A stretch of DNA of 64,000 nucleotides from positions 1-64,000 of the IMG/VR virus record IMGVR_UViG_3300033153_016035. One strand, written 5' to 3'. This DNA is from a virus. Below, piece after piece: positions 8,362 to 17,162 of this stretch (the stretch's first letter is position 1; each line of letters starts with the position of its first letter). A model generated the notes under the pieces. The model saw only the letters and a list, made by a program, of their open reading frames with translations. It made no database searches and was not told the origin of the DNA. The translations under genes and the position numbers were made by a program.

Positions 8362-9103
8362 CATACACAGGCCCCTTAAATTTAAATTTTTGTGACAGCC
8401 GTGCCCGCAATTGGGTGGTGCGCTGCTTGCCCGGTGATATGTCAATCTCACCGGCGATATCGCGGACGGCTTCCACCGAAAATTCAGGAAGCCAAAACCG
8501 CCCATTACGATCACACACCGCCGGGATTAAACCCTCATTAAGCCACCGGATAACTATTTGCCGATGGCGTTTTAAATCCCCTATAAGCTTATTTAACGGA
8601 TACACAAAAAGATATTTGTCCCCCAGTTTCAGCCATCGAGGGTTATTGCACGAACGAGCAGTACTTTTCCTTTTAGCCACATACCCGTCTTTGCGGTACA
8701 GCCGGATTACCCCTGTCCTTAACCTTCTTATTTCCACTGGAGGGTCTTGTAACTCCCAGTGTTTACCCTCCTCTATTACAGTAAGATTTTTTTCCTTGAC
8801 TTTAAATATGCGACAAAGTGGATAATAAATCTCTTCCACGGGCAGATAGCCCGCATTTAAAGAGCCTACCACATAACTATCAACCGGGATCTCAAATAAC
8901 TTATTCTTCTCCTTACGATAATAATCCCGTACCGTACGGTTTACCCGCTTCCGGTACTCATCATCTTCTCGTTGCAGCTTCCGGCGACGAGTAATTCTAT
9001 CCTTGTTTTTTAGGTAGTATGCTTCCCAGTAAAGATCAACCATCTTTTCTCCAGCTCCAACTTTTTCCGAATTCGGAAAACTTTCATCCGAAACAGAGGT
9101 CAA
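8354..9103 (-). CDS. Hypothetical DNA-binding-like protein
   Basis: 249 aa from a TTG that overlaps the helicase stop (TTGA), with GGAG 6 nt upstream. A GTG at 9151 would add 16 residues but has no ribosome site and would create a 52-nt overlap. The N-terminal half is strongly basic (NKDRITRRRKLQRED, VRDYYRKEKN). The C-terminal part carries a segment like a MerR/excisionase winged helix: 'LNKLIGDLKRHRQIVIRWLNEGLIP' followed by 'NGRFWLPEFSVEAV'. It is sandwiched between an SF2 helicase and a recombinase, so a DNA-handling or regulatory role is likely. No exact family is named. Confidence 0.65.
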   Translation of the reverse strand: MTSVSDESFPNSEKVGAGEKMVDLYWEAYYLKNKDRITRRRKLQREDDEYRKRVNRTVRDYYRKEKNKLFEIPVDSYVVGSLNAGYLPVEEIYYPLCRIFKVKEKNLTVIEEGKHWELQDPPVEIRRLRTGVIRLYRKDGYVAKRKSTARSCNNPRWLKLGDKYLFVYPLNKLIGDLKRHRQIVIRWLNEGLIPAVCDRNGRFWLPEFSVEAVRDIAGEIDISPGKQRTTQLRARLSQKFKFKGPVYVY

Positions 9104-10464
9104 CTTCTTCTCCAGTTCAAACTTTTTATCGACATCCCCGCCTGCTCCCACCGCGAGCGCCGATACTGCGCTCTGCGCTGTAAAAAGGGCACCTGATCCA
9201 CCGGATCAATTATATAAGGCTCCGGCTTGCCCTCATATACCCGCGTTACCCGCCCCTTTAGCTGTTTTAAATTACTAATCGGCGGCGTGGCGCATAACAT
9301 AGAATCCTTCCTCGGAGCATTAAAACCCTCAGAAGCCATTTGGTACGTTACAAAAAGAGCCCGACAACTCTTTTTCATTTGTTGTAATTCCCTTTGTGGC
9401 ACCCCGCTAAAATAACATCCGGTGTCACCTACTGGTATGCCCAGGCCAACAGATGCTAACTTTATATCCTCCAAATGTTTTTTTATATCAGCGAAGACAA
9501 AAAAATCGCGTCCTTTCCTGTACATATTGGAAACTATTTCCGCTAGAATCCTCGTCCGCACCCCACTGCCCATCAGTTTCTTAGCCACCTGCATTCTAGT
9601 AAGATCACCCGATAAATATAGGCTACTAGTTGGTATCAGAACCTGCCAGACAATCCCTCCGCCAACCTCCGCCGCCTGCACCTCTATCAATATGTCACCG
9701 ACAAGGTACCGAAAAAGCTCCTCCAGTCCGTCGGTGCGTACCAGGGTGGCCGTTAATCCTATTATATACTCTGACTGCAACCATGAAAAGGTTTGCAACC
9801 ACGTATCTGCGGGTAAATGTTGGGCCTCGTCTATGATGACAAGACCAAACTTTTTAAAAAAAGTAGTTCGACGTTCCTTGCAGAGGGAATTTATCATCCC
9901 GATCACTATCGGTGTTTTTTTAGTTGCGCCATCCCTCCGTTTCCCACGGTATACTCCGAGACGAAGACCTTTATAGCTAGTCTCCGCCTCCTCCATGTAT
10001 TGTGAGATCTGGTACTCCCTGGACACTATTATGAGAGTTGACCGATTAAATCTCCGAGCCAACTCTAACCCCATAAGGGTTTTACCGCACCCCGGAGGCG
10101 CCACACCATAGCCGCCCATCCCATTATCCTGTACAGCGCCCATCAAACACTGCACAAAGTCTTCCTGATTCACTCCAGCAAAATTGACAGACAGCGACCG
10201 CTTAACTTTAACGGTGTCCGCAAAAGGAAATCCGCCGGAACTTTCGTTTCGCACACTAAAGGAATCCCCACTTAAAAATGGAAACCTCCGGGGGGTATAA
10301 AGTAAAGTTCCCCCTCCCACTCTCTGCACCGTGTAGCAGGGGAAACGGGAATAGGTTTTCTCATGATAATTATACTTCCTGAACGTCAGGATGTCCATCA
10401 CATCCCTGGGGTAGTTTGGCAGTATTGCCAATCCGCCCCTTATCACTACAGGATATTTCATCAT
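9100..10464 (-). CDS. SF2 DNA helicase (UvsW/XPB-like)
   Basis: 454-aa superfamily 2 helicase. The motifs are in order: Walker A APPGCGKT (122-129), DEAQ at 212-215, an LTAT motif III and a C-terminal QLKGRVTR motif VI. This arrangement, with a short N-terminal region and a DEAQ box, resembles XPB/UvsW-type enzymes that unwind branched DNA such as D-loops and stalled forks. In T4-like phages UvsW moves replication from origin-dependent to recombination-dependent mode, and the neighbouring recombinase supports a similar role here. The ATG overlaps the DNA polymerase stop (ATGA) with GGAGGG upstream, so expression is coupled to the polymerase. Confidence 0.87.
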   Translation of the reverse strand: MMKYPVVIRGGLAILPNYPRDVMDILTFRKYNYHEKTYSRFPCYTVQRVGGGTLLYTPRRFPFLSGDSFSVRNESSGGFPFADTVKVKRSLSVNFAGVNQEDFVQCLMGAVQDNGMGGYGVAPPGCGKTLMGLELARRFNRSTLIIVSREYQISQYMEEAETSYKGLRLGVYRGKRRDGATKKTPIVIGMINSLCKERRTTFFKKFGLVIIDEAQHLPADTWLQTFSWLQSEYIIGLTATLVRTDGLEELFRYLVGDILIEVQAAEVGGGIVWQVLIPTSSLYLSGDLTRMQVAKKLMGSGVRTRILAEIVSNMYRKGRDFFVFADIKKHLEDIKLASVGLGIPVGDTGCYFSGVPQRELQQMKKSCRALFVTYQMASEGFNAPRKDSMLCATPPISNLKQLKGRVTRVYEGKPEPYIIDPVDQVPFLQRRAQYRRSRWEQAGMSIKSLNWRRS

Positions 10465-12848
10465 TTTCCCTCCGCCCAGTTTTTACATATCTTCGAGTCT
10501 ACCAGTATTGGGATACTCAGTTGGGCAGCGCCCTCTAGGGATATCCGCAGCGTGGAATTACACTCCTCTGCGTGCACTTCCGGCACATCTACAATACACT
10601 CATCATGGATAGCATTGCACACATAAGACTCTTCTAAATTTGGATTTCGCCTCTTTCGATAAGAGTACCGTAAAATCCCCAATTTTACAATATCTATAGC
10701 CGAGCCCTGCGGGATGTTATTTGCAATCTCCCGTATCACAGCCCGCAGTTCCCACTTTTTCATGGTCCCATTATCCAGCTTTTCCTTCTGAGCCAGGAAA
10801 CGACGTTCTCGCCCCCTAAGAATGTAGGGGAATACCCCCTTACTCCGAAGCGTCTGTTTCAAGACATGATCCAAGAGCACCTTCACCATTGGATATGCTC
10901 TAAAGTAGTCATAGTACATCATATGGGCCGCCTCTTCTGACACATCAAGATCTTTAGCCAGAGTGAAATAAGATTCACCATAACAAAGACCAAAATTGAT
11001 TGTCTTTGCATACTGCCGCCCCTGCTTATATCCATATTTTTCCATAAGTCCCAACTTGAGGGCTGTAAGACTATGGATATCTAGGCCCAAACAAAACCCG
11101 TTGATGACAGGCTGTTCGGGGTGCGTTTTATCCCTCCTACCTTCTGGCGCCTTACATTCAGGACACCAATGTAATGGCTTATCTGTCTCCCCTGATGCAC
11201 CACATTCGCAGTCGTATTGACGGTATGCCCTAAGTAGCGTGGGATCTTGAGAAATATGCGTAATCATACGTAGCTCAATTTGTGAGTAATCCGCTATTAC
11301 AAAACGAGAACCGGGACGTGGGATAAAAGCTTTACGTAGTGGTTGCATTCGATAATAACGCGTGCCATTACTTTCAAATCCTGAACTCCCCAGTTCCCCC
11401 TCATCCAACTCTACCCAACCAGATGGCGTAATAGGCCGATTCTCCCATTTTGCCATTTCATGTTTATGCATGGCGGCCAATACTTCCTCTATTTCCACCG
11501 GCATTTTGTCCGGATTCGGAATATTCATTGAGTTTGGTGAAGACGACATCCTCCCGGTCACAGCCCCCAACGAGTTAAATGAGAATCTGTACCGTCGTTC
11601 TGAATTAGTAATAGATTTTTTATATATTGGGGAAAGAAAAGTACTATGTAATGTCCGAAGGGCGCTTAAGCTCGCGAGACGCTGACAGATGGGATGCCCT
11701 TCCGCCGCTAAATAATTAAGCACCGCAGCGTTACTTTGCGGATATCCAGTCTTTGTGGTCTTAGCCCACTCCGGCGGACTTAACTGTAACTGATCCCAAA
11801 TTAGATTTTTTATCTGCGCGTGCGAATTGGGATTAAAATCCTCCATGCCATACTGCGTATGTACCTCATTTTGTAAGTAGGCCCTTTTCATCTCAATAAG
11901 AGCCTCTACATCCCGCTCTAAAAAGTAGAGGAAGTCGGTATCAATTCGCATCCCCCCAATTTCCCACTCCGCCATAAGAAGAGCAAAGGGTAGTTCAACC
12001 TGTTCATACCACCGCCTCAGATCCGGAAGCTCTTGCAACATATCCCAAAATCTATAAAAAAGGTTAAGCGTGTCCAATGCGTCATCCACAGCATAGGTAG
12101 CAAACAGTGCCGCCGCCTCTTTTCGTGCTGCGTCCTCAATCTTAGGACCGACATACCGGTACATCCGCTCCGCAAAGGTAGCTTTAATAAGCTTTTCGGG
12201 CATTGAATATATCAAAAGGTCGTCTTCGTTGGTCGTATTAAGTAAACCCTTTTCCATTACCAACGTATTTTTCTTTGACGCCTGATATTTTAACCACCCG
12301 TCGTTTATCAAGCCGCGCACCCGCGCCTCCGCAGCCTTTATAATGTTTTTTCTTTCTTTTTCCGTCTGCTTATACGTCTTGCGCGGCTTATCCAAATAAT
12401 ACTTAGCTAGTGATTTAAGATCATTCGGGGTATTTTCATCTAGGAGGTGTGACATGACTAACGTGTCATGTACTCGCCCACGGGGCATAGCTTTATACAC
12501 CTGGCCCACCGACATATTGTGGGGATACAGCCCTTTTATTCCTATTTGTACGTCAAACCTGCCGCCGTGCATTATTAGGGTAAGATCCTGCTTTACCCAT
12601 ATAGGCCGCAGCAACTCCTGACAAAACCATTCCCAGGAAACCAGATTTCTCCCATGTTCCTCGGTAAAGTCAAATGTCCAACACTCCCCTACCACCTCTC
12701 CAACCTTTCCCCAGGCAATTGAGGCCGCTTCTGGTTTAGCCTCATAGGGGATTAGGCTGGTATTATAACCGTGTGGGGCGTGGCCGGTTGCTGTCTCAAA
12801 GTCGAGTGCTATTATATTGGCTTCGCTTATTTTTTTGACAACGTCCAT
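10461..12848 (-). CDS. DNA polymerase, family A, with 3'-5' exonuclease
   Basis: 795-aa replicative polymerase. The N-terminal DEDD exonuclease shows D16 and E18 in ALDFE, D99 in GGRFD and the YAVDD motif at 252-256. The polymerase domain has motif A IADYSQIELR (D520), motif B RQYAKTINFGLCYG (611-624, with Phe at 619 as in E. coli Pol I) and motif C HDE (748-750). There is no 5'-nuclease domain. Between motifs A and B sits an insertion with C547, C549, C562 and C565 that looks zinc-binding, and roughly 50 extra residues precede motif A. The ATG at 12846-12848 follows GGAG; an upstream TTG at 12863 lies inside a terminator T-tract and was rejected. Confidence 0.95.
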   Translation of the reverse strand: MDVVKKISEANIIALDFETATGHAPHGYNTSLIPYEAKPEAASIAWGKVGEVVGECWTFDFTEEHGRNLVSWEWFCQELLRPIWVKQDLTLIMHGGRFDVQIGIKGLYPHNMSVGQVYKAMPRGRVHDTLVMSHLLDENTPNDLKSLAKYYLDKPRKTYKQTEKERKNIIKAAEARVRGLINDGWLKYQASKKNTLVMEKGLLNTTNEDDLLIYSMPEKLIKATFAERMYRYVGPKIEDAARKEAAALFATYAVDDALDTLNLFYRFWDMLQELPDLRRWYEQVELPFALLMAEWEIGGMRIDTDFLYFLERDVEALIEMKRAYLQNEVHTQYGMEDFNPNSHAQIKNLIWDQLQLSPPEWAKTTKTGYPQSNAAVLNYLAAEGHPICQRLASLSALRTLHSTFLSPIYKKSITNSERRYRFSFNSLGAVTGRMSSSPNSMNIPNPDKMPVEIEEVLAAMHKHEMAKWENRPITPSGWVELDEGELGSSGFESNGTRYYRMQPLRKAFIPRPGSRFVIADYSQIELRMITHISQDPTLLRAYRQYDCECGASGETDKPLHWCPECKAPEGRRDKTHPEQPVINGFCLGLDIHSLTALKLGLMEKYGYKQGRQYAKTINFGLCYGESYFTLAKDLDVSEEAAHMMYYDYFRAYPMVKVLLDHVLKQTLRSKGVFPYILRGRERRFLAQKEKLDNGTMKKWELRAVIREIANNIPQGSAIDIVKLGILRYSYRKRRNPNLEESYVCNAIHDECIVDVPEVHAEECNSTLRISLEGAAQLSIPILVDSKICKNWAEGK

Positions 12849-12861
12849 CGTTTGCTCCAAC

Positions 12862-12885
12862 AAAAAAAGGGGGCAGAGCCCCCTT
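12862..12885 (-). terminator. Intrinsic terminator before the DNA polymerase gene
   Basis: On the minus strand a GGGGGC/GCCCCC hairpin with a 3-nt loop, extended by two A-T pairs, is followed by seven T. It sits 31-54 nt after the stop of the ssDNA-binding-protein candidate. The polymerase ribosome site begins within a few bases of the T-tract. Most transcripts from the strong promoter at 14313-14340 should end here, so polymerase would be made from read-through. Confidence 0.88.
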
Positions 12886-12915
12886 AAACTAAATCATACT
12901 CCGCTACTTTATCTA

Positions 12916-14259
12916 CTACTCAGTTTTCTTCTTTCGGGTTCTTTTTTTCTTCTCCGGTTCCGGTATTTCGGCGGTAGGTGGAGCTACCACCGGAGCTGCC
13001 TCTTCTGTGACTGTGGGGGGCTCCGGGGGCGAAACCTTACCATAGTCAGAGTAACCAGCCGCTTCCTCTGCGGTCACGGTTGACACATAACCATCAAAAG
13101 GAGAAGCAGTTTTTCCACTCACCGACGACGGGAGCGTAAATTTATCACGGATAGGGGAAGCTTCGGGACGTTTCTCTGGCGGTGTGTTATTCTTTAACAT
13201 TAACCCTAGCGGACCTGCCTGCGTTACTGGCCCCCTCACACCATCTGACGGTCCCTGTTGGCTTGATTGCACCATCGGGTTGTTTGTGGGCATTGCGGGC
13301 AAAGGCTGGTGGAACCCCGGAGGAGAGGCTCCCGCTCCCCCCAGCATTGGTAAACTATCCGGGGGCATTATCGAAGGCTGCGGGGAAACCTGAGGGGCAG
13401 GTGTAGGGGACTCAAACGGTAATCCTGCTCCCCCTACCATTGGTAAACTATCCCCCGGTGCTACCACGGAATGCTGCGGCGCAGCCCAGGAAGGGCCACT
13501 AGAAGATGGCCCTTCCCCTCCTTGCGTGGCAGCCTGCCCGGTTGCCCGTTTAACATAGGAGATCAGGTAATCTTCCTTTTCCTGGGAGGGTGCAAAATCC
13601 TTATCTATTTCCGGCATCGCGAAAAACTCCTGCGCCGCCTCCGCCTCAGACATTATCCGACCCACTTCAACCATTTTCTGCTTGTACCACGGTGTCCTTG
13701 TCGAACCCAACGTAAAGGCATTCATGTCACATAAGCCCAGATAATCAAAGTGATTTCCTGTACTCGCAGAACTATCACCAATCCGACTAATCTGGAACAA
13801 CATACCCCGACACTGGCCGTCCGGCAGATTCTCTATTTTACTTTTACTTTCCACCAGTTTACTGAGTGCCATCGCCTCATTCCTCCGGAGCATGAGCCAC
13901 TTTGGGGTATGTGACCACTCCTTAAAGATGCTAAGGTCTATTATGTGGACCGCTAGGTACAACGAACGCTTTACGTAATCCGAATACAGCCCCTCATTAC
14001 AAACACGACATATTTGCGCGTTGGGTTCCCCATATGACCTACACGTGCAACGCAGCTTCCAGCCAATGTTGTCATGCTGTTTGGGGATAAACACGTTGTG
14101 TATATAAAGCACGGGTGCTTCATTGATATTTTCTGTATTAATAATAATCTTTGCCGAAGTGTCTTTCTTGAGATAAAACCACTTCCCAAAGTCGAGCCGC
14201 ATATTAGATGCGTTTTTTGCTTCTTTTAGGCTTCGTAAGCCTCGTCTGTAATATGACAT
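12916..14259 (-). CDS. Probable ssDNA-binding protein (gp32-like)
   Basis: 447-aa protein from the ATG at 14257-14259 with TAGGAG 8 nt upstream. Upstream in-frame codons to 14340 belong to the promoter. The N-terminal half resembles phage gp32-type proteins: a KWFYLKKD strand, a strand with APVLYIHNVF, then a four-cysteine cluster (C71, C73, C84, C87) that would bind zinc, then 'YLAVHIIDLSIF' and a core with 'GMLFQISRIG'. The C-terminal 200 residues are Pro/Gly/Ser-rich with two near-copies of DSLPM(L/V)GGAG and a basic end (KKKRTRKKK) where gp32 has an acidic tail. It has its own strong promoter and terminator, as expected for a protein needed in quantity. The assignment is by architecture, not sequence identity. 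Confidence 0.6.
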   Translation of the reverse strand: MSYYRRGLRSLKEAKNASNMRLDFGKWFYLKKDTSAKIIINTENINEAPVLYIHNVFIPKQHDNIGWKLRCTCRSYGEPNAQICRVCNEGLYSDYVKRSLYLAVHIIDLSIFKEWSHTPKWLMLRRNEAMALSKLVESKSKIENLPDGQCRGMLFQISRIGDSSASTGNHFDYLGLCDMNAFTLGSTRTPWYKQKMVEVGRIMSEAEAAQEFFAMPEIDKDFAPSQEKEDYLISYVKRATGQAATQGGEGPSSSGPSWAAPQHSVVAPGDSLPMVGGAGLPFESPTPAPQVSPQPSIMPPDSLPMLGGAGASPPGFHQPLPAMPTNNPMVQSSQQGPSDGVRGPVTQAGPLGLMLKNNTPPEKRPEASPIRDKFTLPSSVSGKTASPFDGYVSTVTAEEAAGYSDYGKVSPPEPPTVTEEAAPVVAPPTAEIPEPEKKKRTRKKKTE

Positions 14260-14312
14260 ATAGTCACTCCTAAAATCAAAACCATTCTGGTTAAAGCCCT
14301 TTAGGCTACACA

Positions 14313-14340
14313 AGTTTAACATTTTGATCTTTTGTGTCAA
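14313..14340 (-). promoter_or_regulatory. Sigma70-type promoter for the ssDNA-binding-protein gene
   Basis: The -35 TTGACA (14335-14340) and -10 TAAACT (14313-14318) are separated by exactly 16 bp, preceded on the minus strand by TTTTTTTAAAAAAA (an UP-like tract). The start of transcription would be near 14306, about 50 nt before the ATG. It matches the promoter at 19747-19774 in the -35 context (TCTTGACA), spacer length and A/T tract. Confidence 0.78.
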
Positions 14341-14359
14341 GACTTTTTTTAAAAAAACT

Positions 14360-15304
14360 TCAATAAACTTGTTTTTGTGCTATCAAACTAAGCAACTGTG
14401 CGGGTTCCAATCCGGCGGGGTCACTACCGTCCGGTAAACTAACCACAAAAGTCCTTATTCTTTTAGAGAGAATATAACCTAGCCTATCCGTACCCTGACG
14501 GCCCGCCGGGTCTCCATCGAGTACCAAAACAACATACTGCGCAAAATGCAAAAATCTTTCTAGTTGGGGCTGTGTGAGTATCAAACCGCCTAACGACAAA
14601 ACATTAGGAACTACCCTCCGGGCCACTATAGCATCCATTGGCCCCTCAACCAGATGCACCGCTGGATACGTTGGATCTAAGAAGCTTTCCCCGTATAGTA
14701 CGTGACTATCCTCCGATGTGTATTTATAGTATTTCGGCGTCTGGTCAACTACCGTGCGGCCCACACACCCTACAGCCCGCGAGCCCTTAAATATAGGAAA
14801 GGTCGCACGTTGGCGTTTACTATCATACCCCAGAGAACGTGCGGATATCTCCATCGGGGACAACCCTCGCCCAATAAAATAATCATCTCCGCTACGGTTG
14901 ACACTGCAACCAAAGACAAAACCCTGAATATTAAAACTACCGCCGCCGGCCTGTTGGCGTACCATAACCCGGCGCTTTTGACACAGATAATCCCTAAAAG
15001 ATCCGAGATCCGAAACCTCACACGACCTCACAAAGGCGCATACGTCAGATGTTATCCTTCCTAATCCATGTAGTCTTTCAAACACAGATGATACTGTACC
15101 ACTCATACCGCAGGTAAAACAGTTACAGACACTCTCCTCTGGAAACTTTGCCATTTTTATACCATAAGAGTATGTCTGGTCCTTGGCGTGCTTATGCAGG
15201 GGGGTATGGGGGGCATTAGGGCATGACATCATAATGCCTTCTGTTGATGGCCGGTATCCGGTACCAAGCATTTCCGCTAGTTCTATGATACTATGCATTT
15301 CCAT
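14360..15304 (-). CDS. DNA primase (DnaG type)
   Basis: 314-aa primase that makes RNA primers for lagging-strand synthesis. The N-terminal zinc site uses C28, a His at 33 or 37, C62 and C65. The C-terminal half is a Toprim domain with the glutamate in HLVEGPMDA (E220) and the metal-binding VLDGDPAG (D263, D265). It is short compared with bacterial DnaG (about 580 aa) and lacks a helicase-binding C-terminal domain, as many phage primases do. It follows the DnaB-like helicase directly (stop and start adjacent), so primase and helicase are probably made together. Confidence 0.9.
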   Translation of the reverse strand: MEMHSIIELAEMLGTGYRPSTEGIMMSCPNAPHTPLHKHAKDQTYSYGIKMAKFPEESVCNCFTCGMSGTVSSVFERLHGLGRITSDVCAFVRSCEVSDLGSFRDYLCQKRRVMVRQQAGGGSFNIQGFVFGCSVNRSGDDYFIGRGLSPMEISARSLGYDSKRQRATFPIFKGSRAVGCVGRTVVDQTPKYYKYTSEDSHVLYGESFLDPTYPAVHLVEGPMDAIVARRVVPNVLSLGGLILTQPQLERFLHFAQYVVLVLDGDPAGRQGTDRLGYILSKRIRTFVVSLPDGSDPAGLEPAQLLSLIAQKQVY

Positions 15305-16612
15305 CTAGTCGTCACCTTCCAAATGCTGATAATCCACATGTACTTGATAATTTTCATTTGAGGAGCCCACCCCAGGAATCTTCCAGGACAGAACCCCAAA
15401 CTCCCCCTCTTTGACATTCCACTTCAGCAGCATATCCTCTAGCTCTAAGCCATCCCGGGTTTTTAAAGACCACAGTCGGGCCTGGGCCAAATCTTTCTGC
15501 TGACTATCACGACCTAAGATAAAATTGTGGTCAAAATCCTGGGTTATTGCGGATGTCAAGGCCACTTCCCCTTTACGGTTCAACTGCCAGGTAACTACTA
15601 TTGGCAGGGCATAATCCTCTGCCATATTTTTCAGATCCTGAACAAACACAGTTTTTTCTTCCCAGGTTTCAGACCTAACACAAAGATATGGTGAGTCCCA
15701 AAAGATCACATCAATATCATTTCGGATTATAGACAGTATAGATTCAAACGAGGCCAGCCCGTTAATGTCAGAAGGGCCGAAGATTACAAAGGCGCTTTTC
15801 TTGCCCCTCTCCGCTAAAGTCTTATAATACGCGTCAAGCTTTTCCTCCTCCTGCAATGTCAATATCCCGCGCCGGAAGCGTTCTGGGGATACCCCCGCCA
15901 TAATGGCATCCAGCCGAATGGTAAGTCTTTTAGGCTGCATCTCGTTAGAAAACAGCACAGGGGAATACCCTTTATTTGCCGCGTGAATTGCACAGAGCAG
16001 CAACAGCCAAGTCTTGCCCACGCCAGACTCGGCGAAAAATGCTGTGGCCTCACCGTCTATGAGCCCACCAGTAGCCACGTTCATCGGCTCAAATGGGTAT
16101 GGAATCCCCATCATTCCCTGGCGCGCCTTTCGCTCAGTATAGGCTTGCTCCCGCACTTCCACATCGTGATAGTAGTCTATAAAGTCCCCTTGACGCCGGG
16201 GGCGATATGTTCTTCGCACGTGTGCCCCCAGATTCATAAGCTTTTCAGCAGCATCTACCGGGTTATTCTTCTCTGTATCGGTACTGGTAACCAGCGGCAT
16301 AAAATCATCCCGTATACCATCCTCCAGCACCTGTACAGCCTTTCGGTCCCTTAAAGCATTGATAAAATAACCAACGTCCTCGGCGGTTTCCATAAACTCC
16401 ACGTGGAAACGCAGTTCTATAGTCTGGGGTGTTGGCATCTTGTGCATATTGGGCGCATTCAAACACTCTACTACAAAATCGTAAACCCCTTGCCACTCAT
16501 CGGCAATCCAATCTCGGGACATCTGAGATAATCTCTGCGGATCACCTGTCCGCAGCAGCGCGTAAAAAAAACCACTATCAATATTCACTTGTCTGAACCC
16601 TCCATTGCTCAT
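15305..16612 (-). CDS. Replicative DNA helicase (DnaB-like)
   Basis: 435-aa RecA-fold hexameric helicase. The Walker A AESGVGKT (194-201) and a Walker B strand DVIFWDSPY (301-309, D306) are followed by a VVTWQLNRKG strand that fits DnaB motif H3. The N-terminal 180 residues are helical and would correspond to the DnaB N-terminal/linker region. A GTG at 16588 with GGAGGG about 9 nt upstream is an alternative start that would cut the overlap with the loader from 35 to 11 nt. The gene order loader-helicase-primase matches a theta- or T4/T7-style replisome module. Confidence 0.9.
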   Translation of the reverse strand: MSNGGFRQVNIDSGFFYALLRTGDPQRLSQMSRDWIADEWQGVYDFVVECLNAPNMHKMPTPQTIELRFHVEFMETAEDVGYFINALRDRKAVQVLEDGIRDDFMPLVTSTDTEKNNPVDAAEKLMNLGAHVRRTYRPRRQGDFIDYYHDVEVREQAYTERKARQGMMGIPYPFEPMNVATGGLIDGEATAFFAESGVGKTWLLLLCAIHAANKGYSPVLFSNEMQPKRLTIRLDAIMAGVSPERFRRGILTLQEEEKLDAYYKTLAERGKKSAFVIFGPSDINGLASFESILSIIRNDIDVIFWDSPYLCVRSETWEEKTVFVQDLKNMAEDYALPIVVTWQLNRKGEVALTSAITQDFDHNFILGRDSQQKDLAQARLWSLKTRDGLELEDMLLKWNVKEGEFGVLSWKIPGVGSSNENYQVHVDYQHLEGDD

Positions 16613-17162
16613 TTTCCACCACTATTTGCTTTTTACACACACGTTCTATCACACTCCATAGCGTTGGGGGGTAATGCTTCTGTATAGTTCTAGGCCCCAA
16701 ATTACTCACCAAAATGGTCCCCTTATTGTTCTCAAAACGGCGCCGTAAGGCAAATTCCAAATGCCGTACTACCCAGTCGTCATTCGTCGACTCCGCCCCC
16801 ACATCATCCAGCACCACCAAATCGGCATTTGTAAACTTGGACCCAAGTGTCACGCTTGGGTCAAGATGGTGCACCGGCCCCTTCCAGTGGGAGTGTAAGT
16901 CTACACTGCGAACATAGTGAGTTATAACACCATGACGCATAGCCTCCCGGAGCAACAAAGAGGCAAAAGCAGTTTTACCAGAACAAGGAGCGCCCAGTAT
17001 TAAAACACCAAAATTGGTACTAATCAAGCTCGGGACGTCCTGAAGGACTTTTGTCATTCTGGATACTAGCACCCGATCCTCAATATTAGTCAATTGAACC
17101 GCCCAATAGGCGGCAGGTATACTCGCCCTACGCAGCATCGTTTCAGTCACCTCGTAGCGCAT
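16578..17162 (-). CDS. DnaC-like AAA+ helicase loader
   Basis: 194-aa AAA+ ATPase. The Walker A GAPCSGKT (57-64) and Walker B LVVLDDVGAE (115-124) are typical of the DnaC/DnaI/IstB group, which opens the helicase ring and puts it on DNA. A sensor-like VSNLG strand follows, and the protein ends with an arginine-containing 'VIERVCKKQIVV' segment. The size is slightly below E. coli DnaC (245 aa). The ATG has AAGGAGG upstream and overlaps the preceding gene by 20 nt. Its partner should be the DnaB-like helicase encoded just downstream. Confidence 0.88.
   Translation of the reverse strand: MRYEVTETMLRRASIPAAYWAVQLTNIEDRVLVSRMTKVLQDVPSLISTNFGVLILGAPCSGKTAFASLLLREAMRHGVITHYVRSVDLHSHWKGPVHHLDPSVTLGSKFTNADLVVLDDVGAESTNDDWVVRHLEFALRRRFENNKGTILVSNLGPRTIQKHYPPTLWSVIERVCKKQIVVENEQWRVQTSEY

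Noticed and set aside
12848-12863. TTG at 12863 as start of the DNA polymerase
   Set aside because: It lies at the edge of the terminator T-tract with no ribosome site; the ATG at 12848 has GGAG 6 nt upstream.
14257-14340. In-frame TTG at 14340 as start of the ssDNA-binding-protein gene
   Set aside because: That TTG is the first base triplet of the -35 box (TTGACA). The ATG at 14259 has a strong ribosome site and lies after the predicted transcription start.
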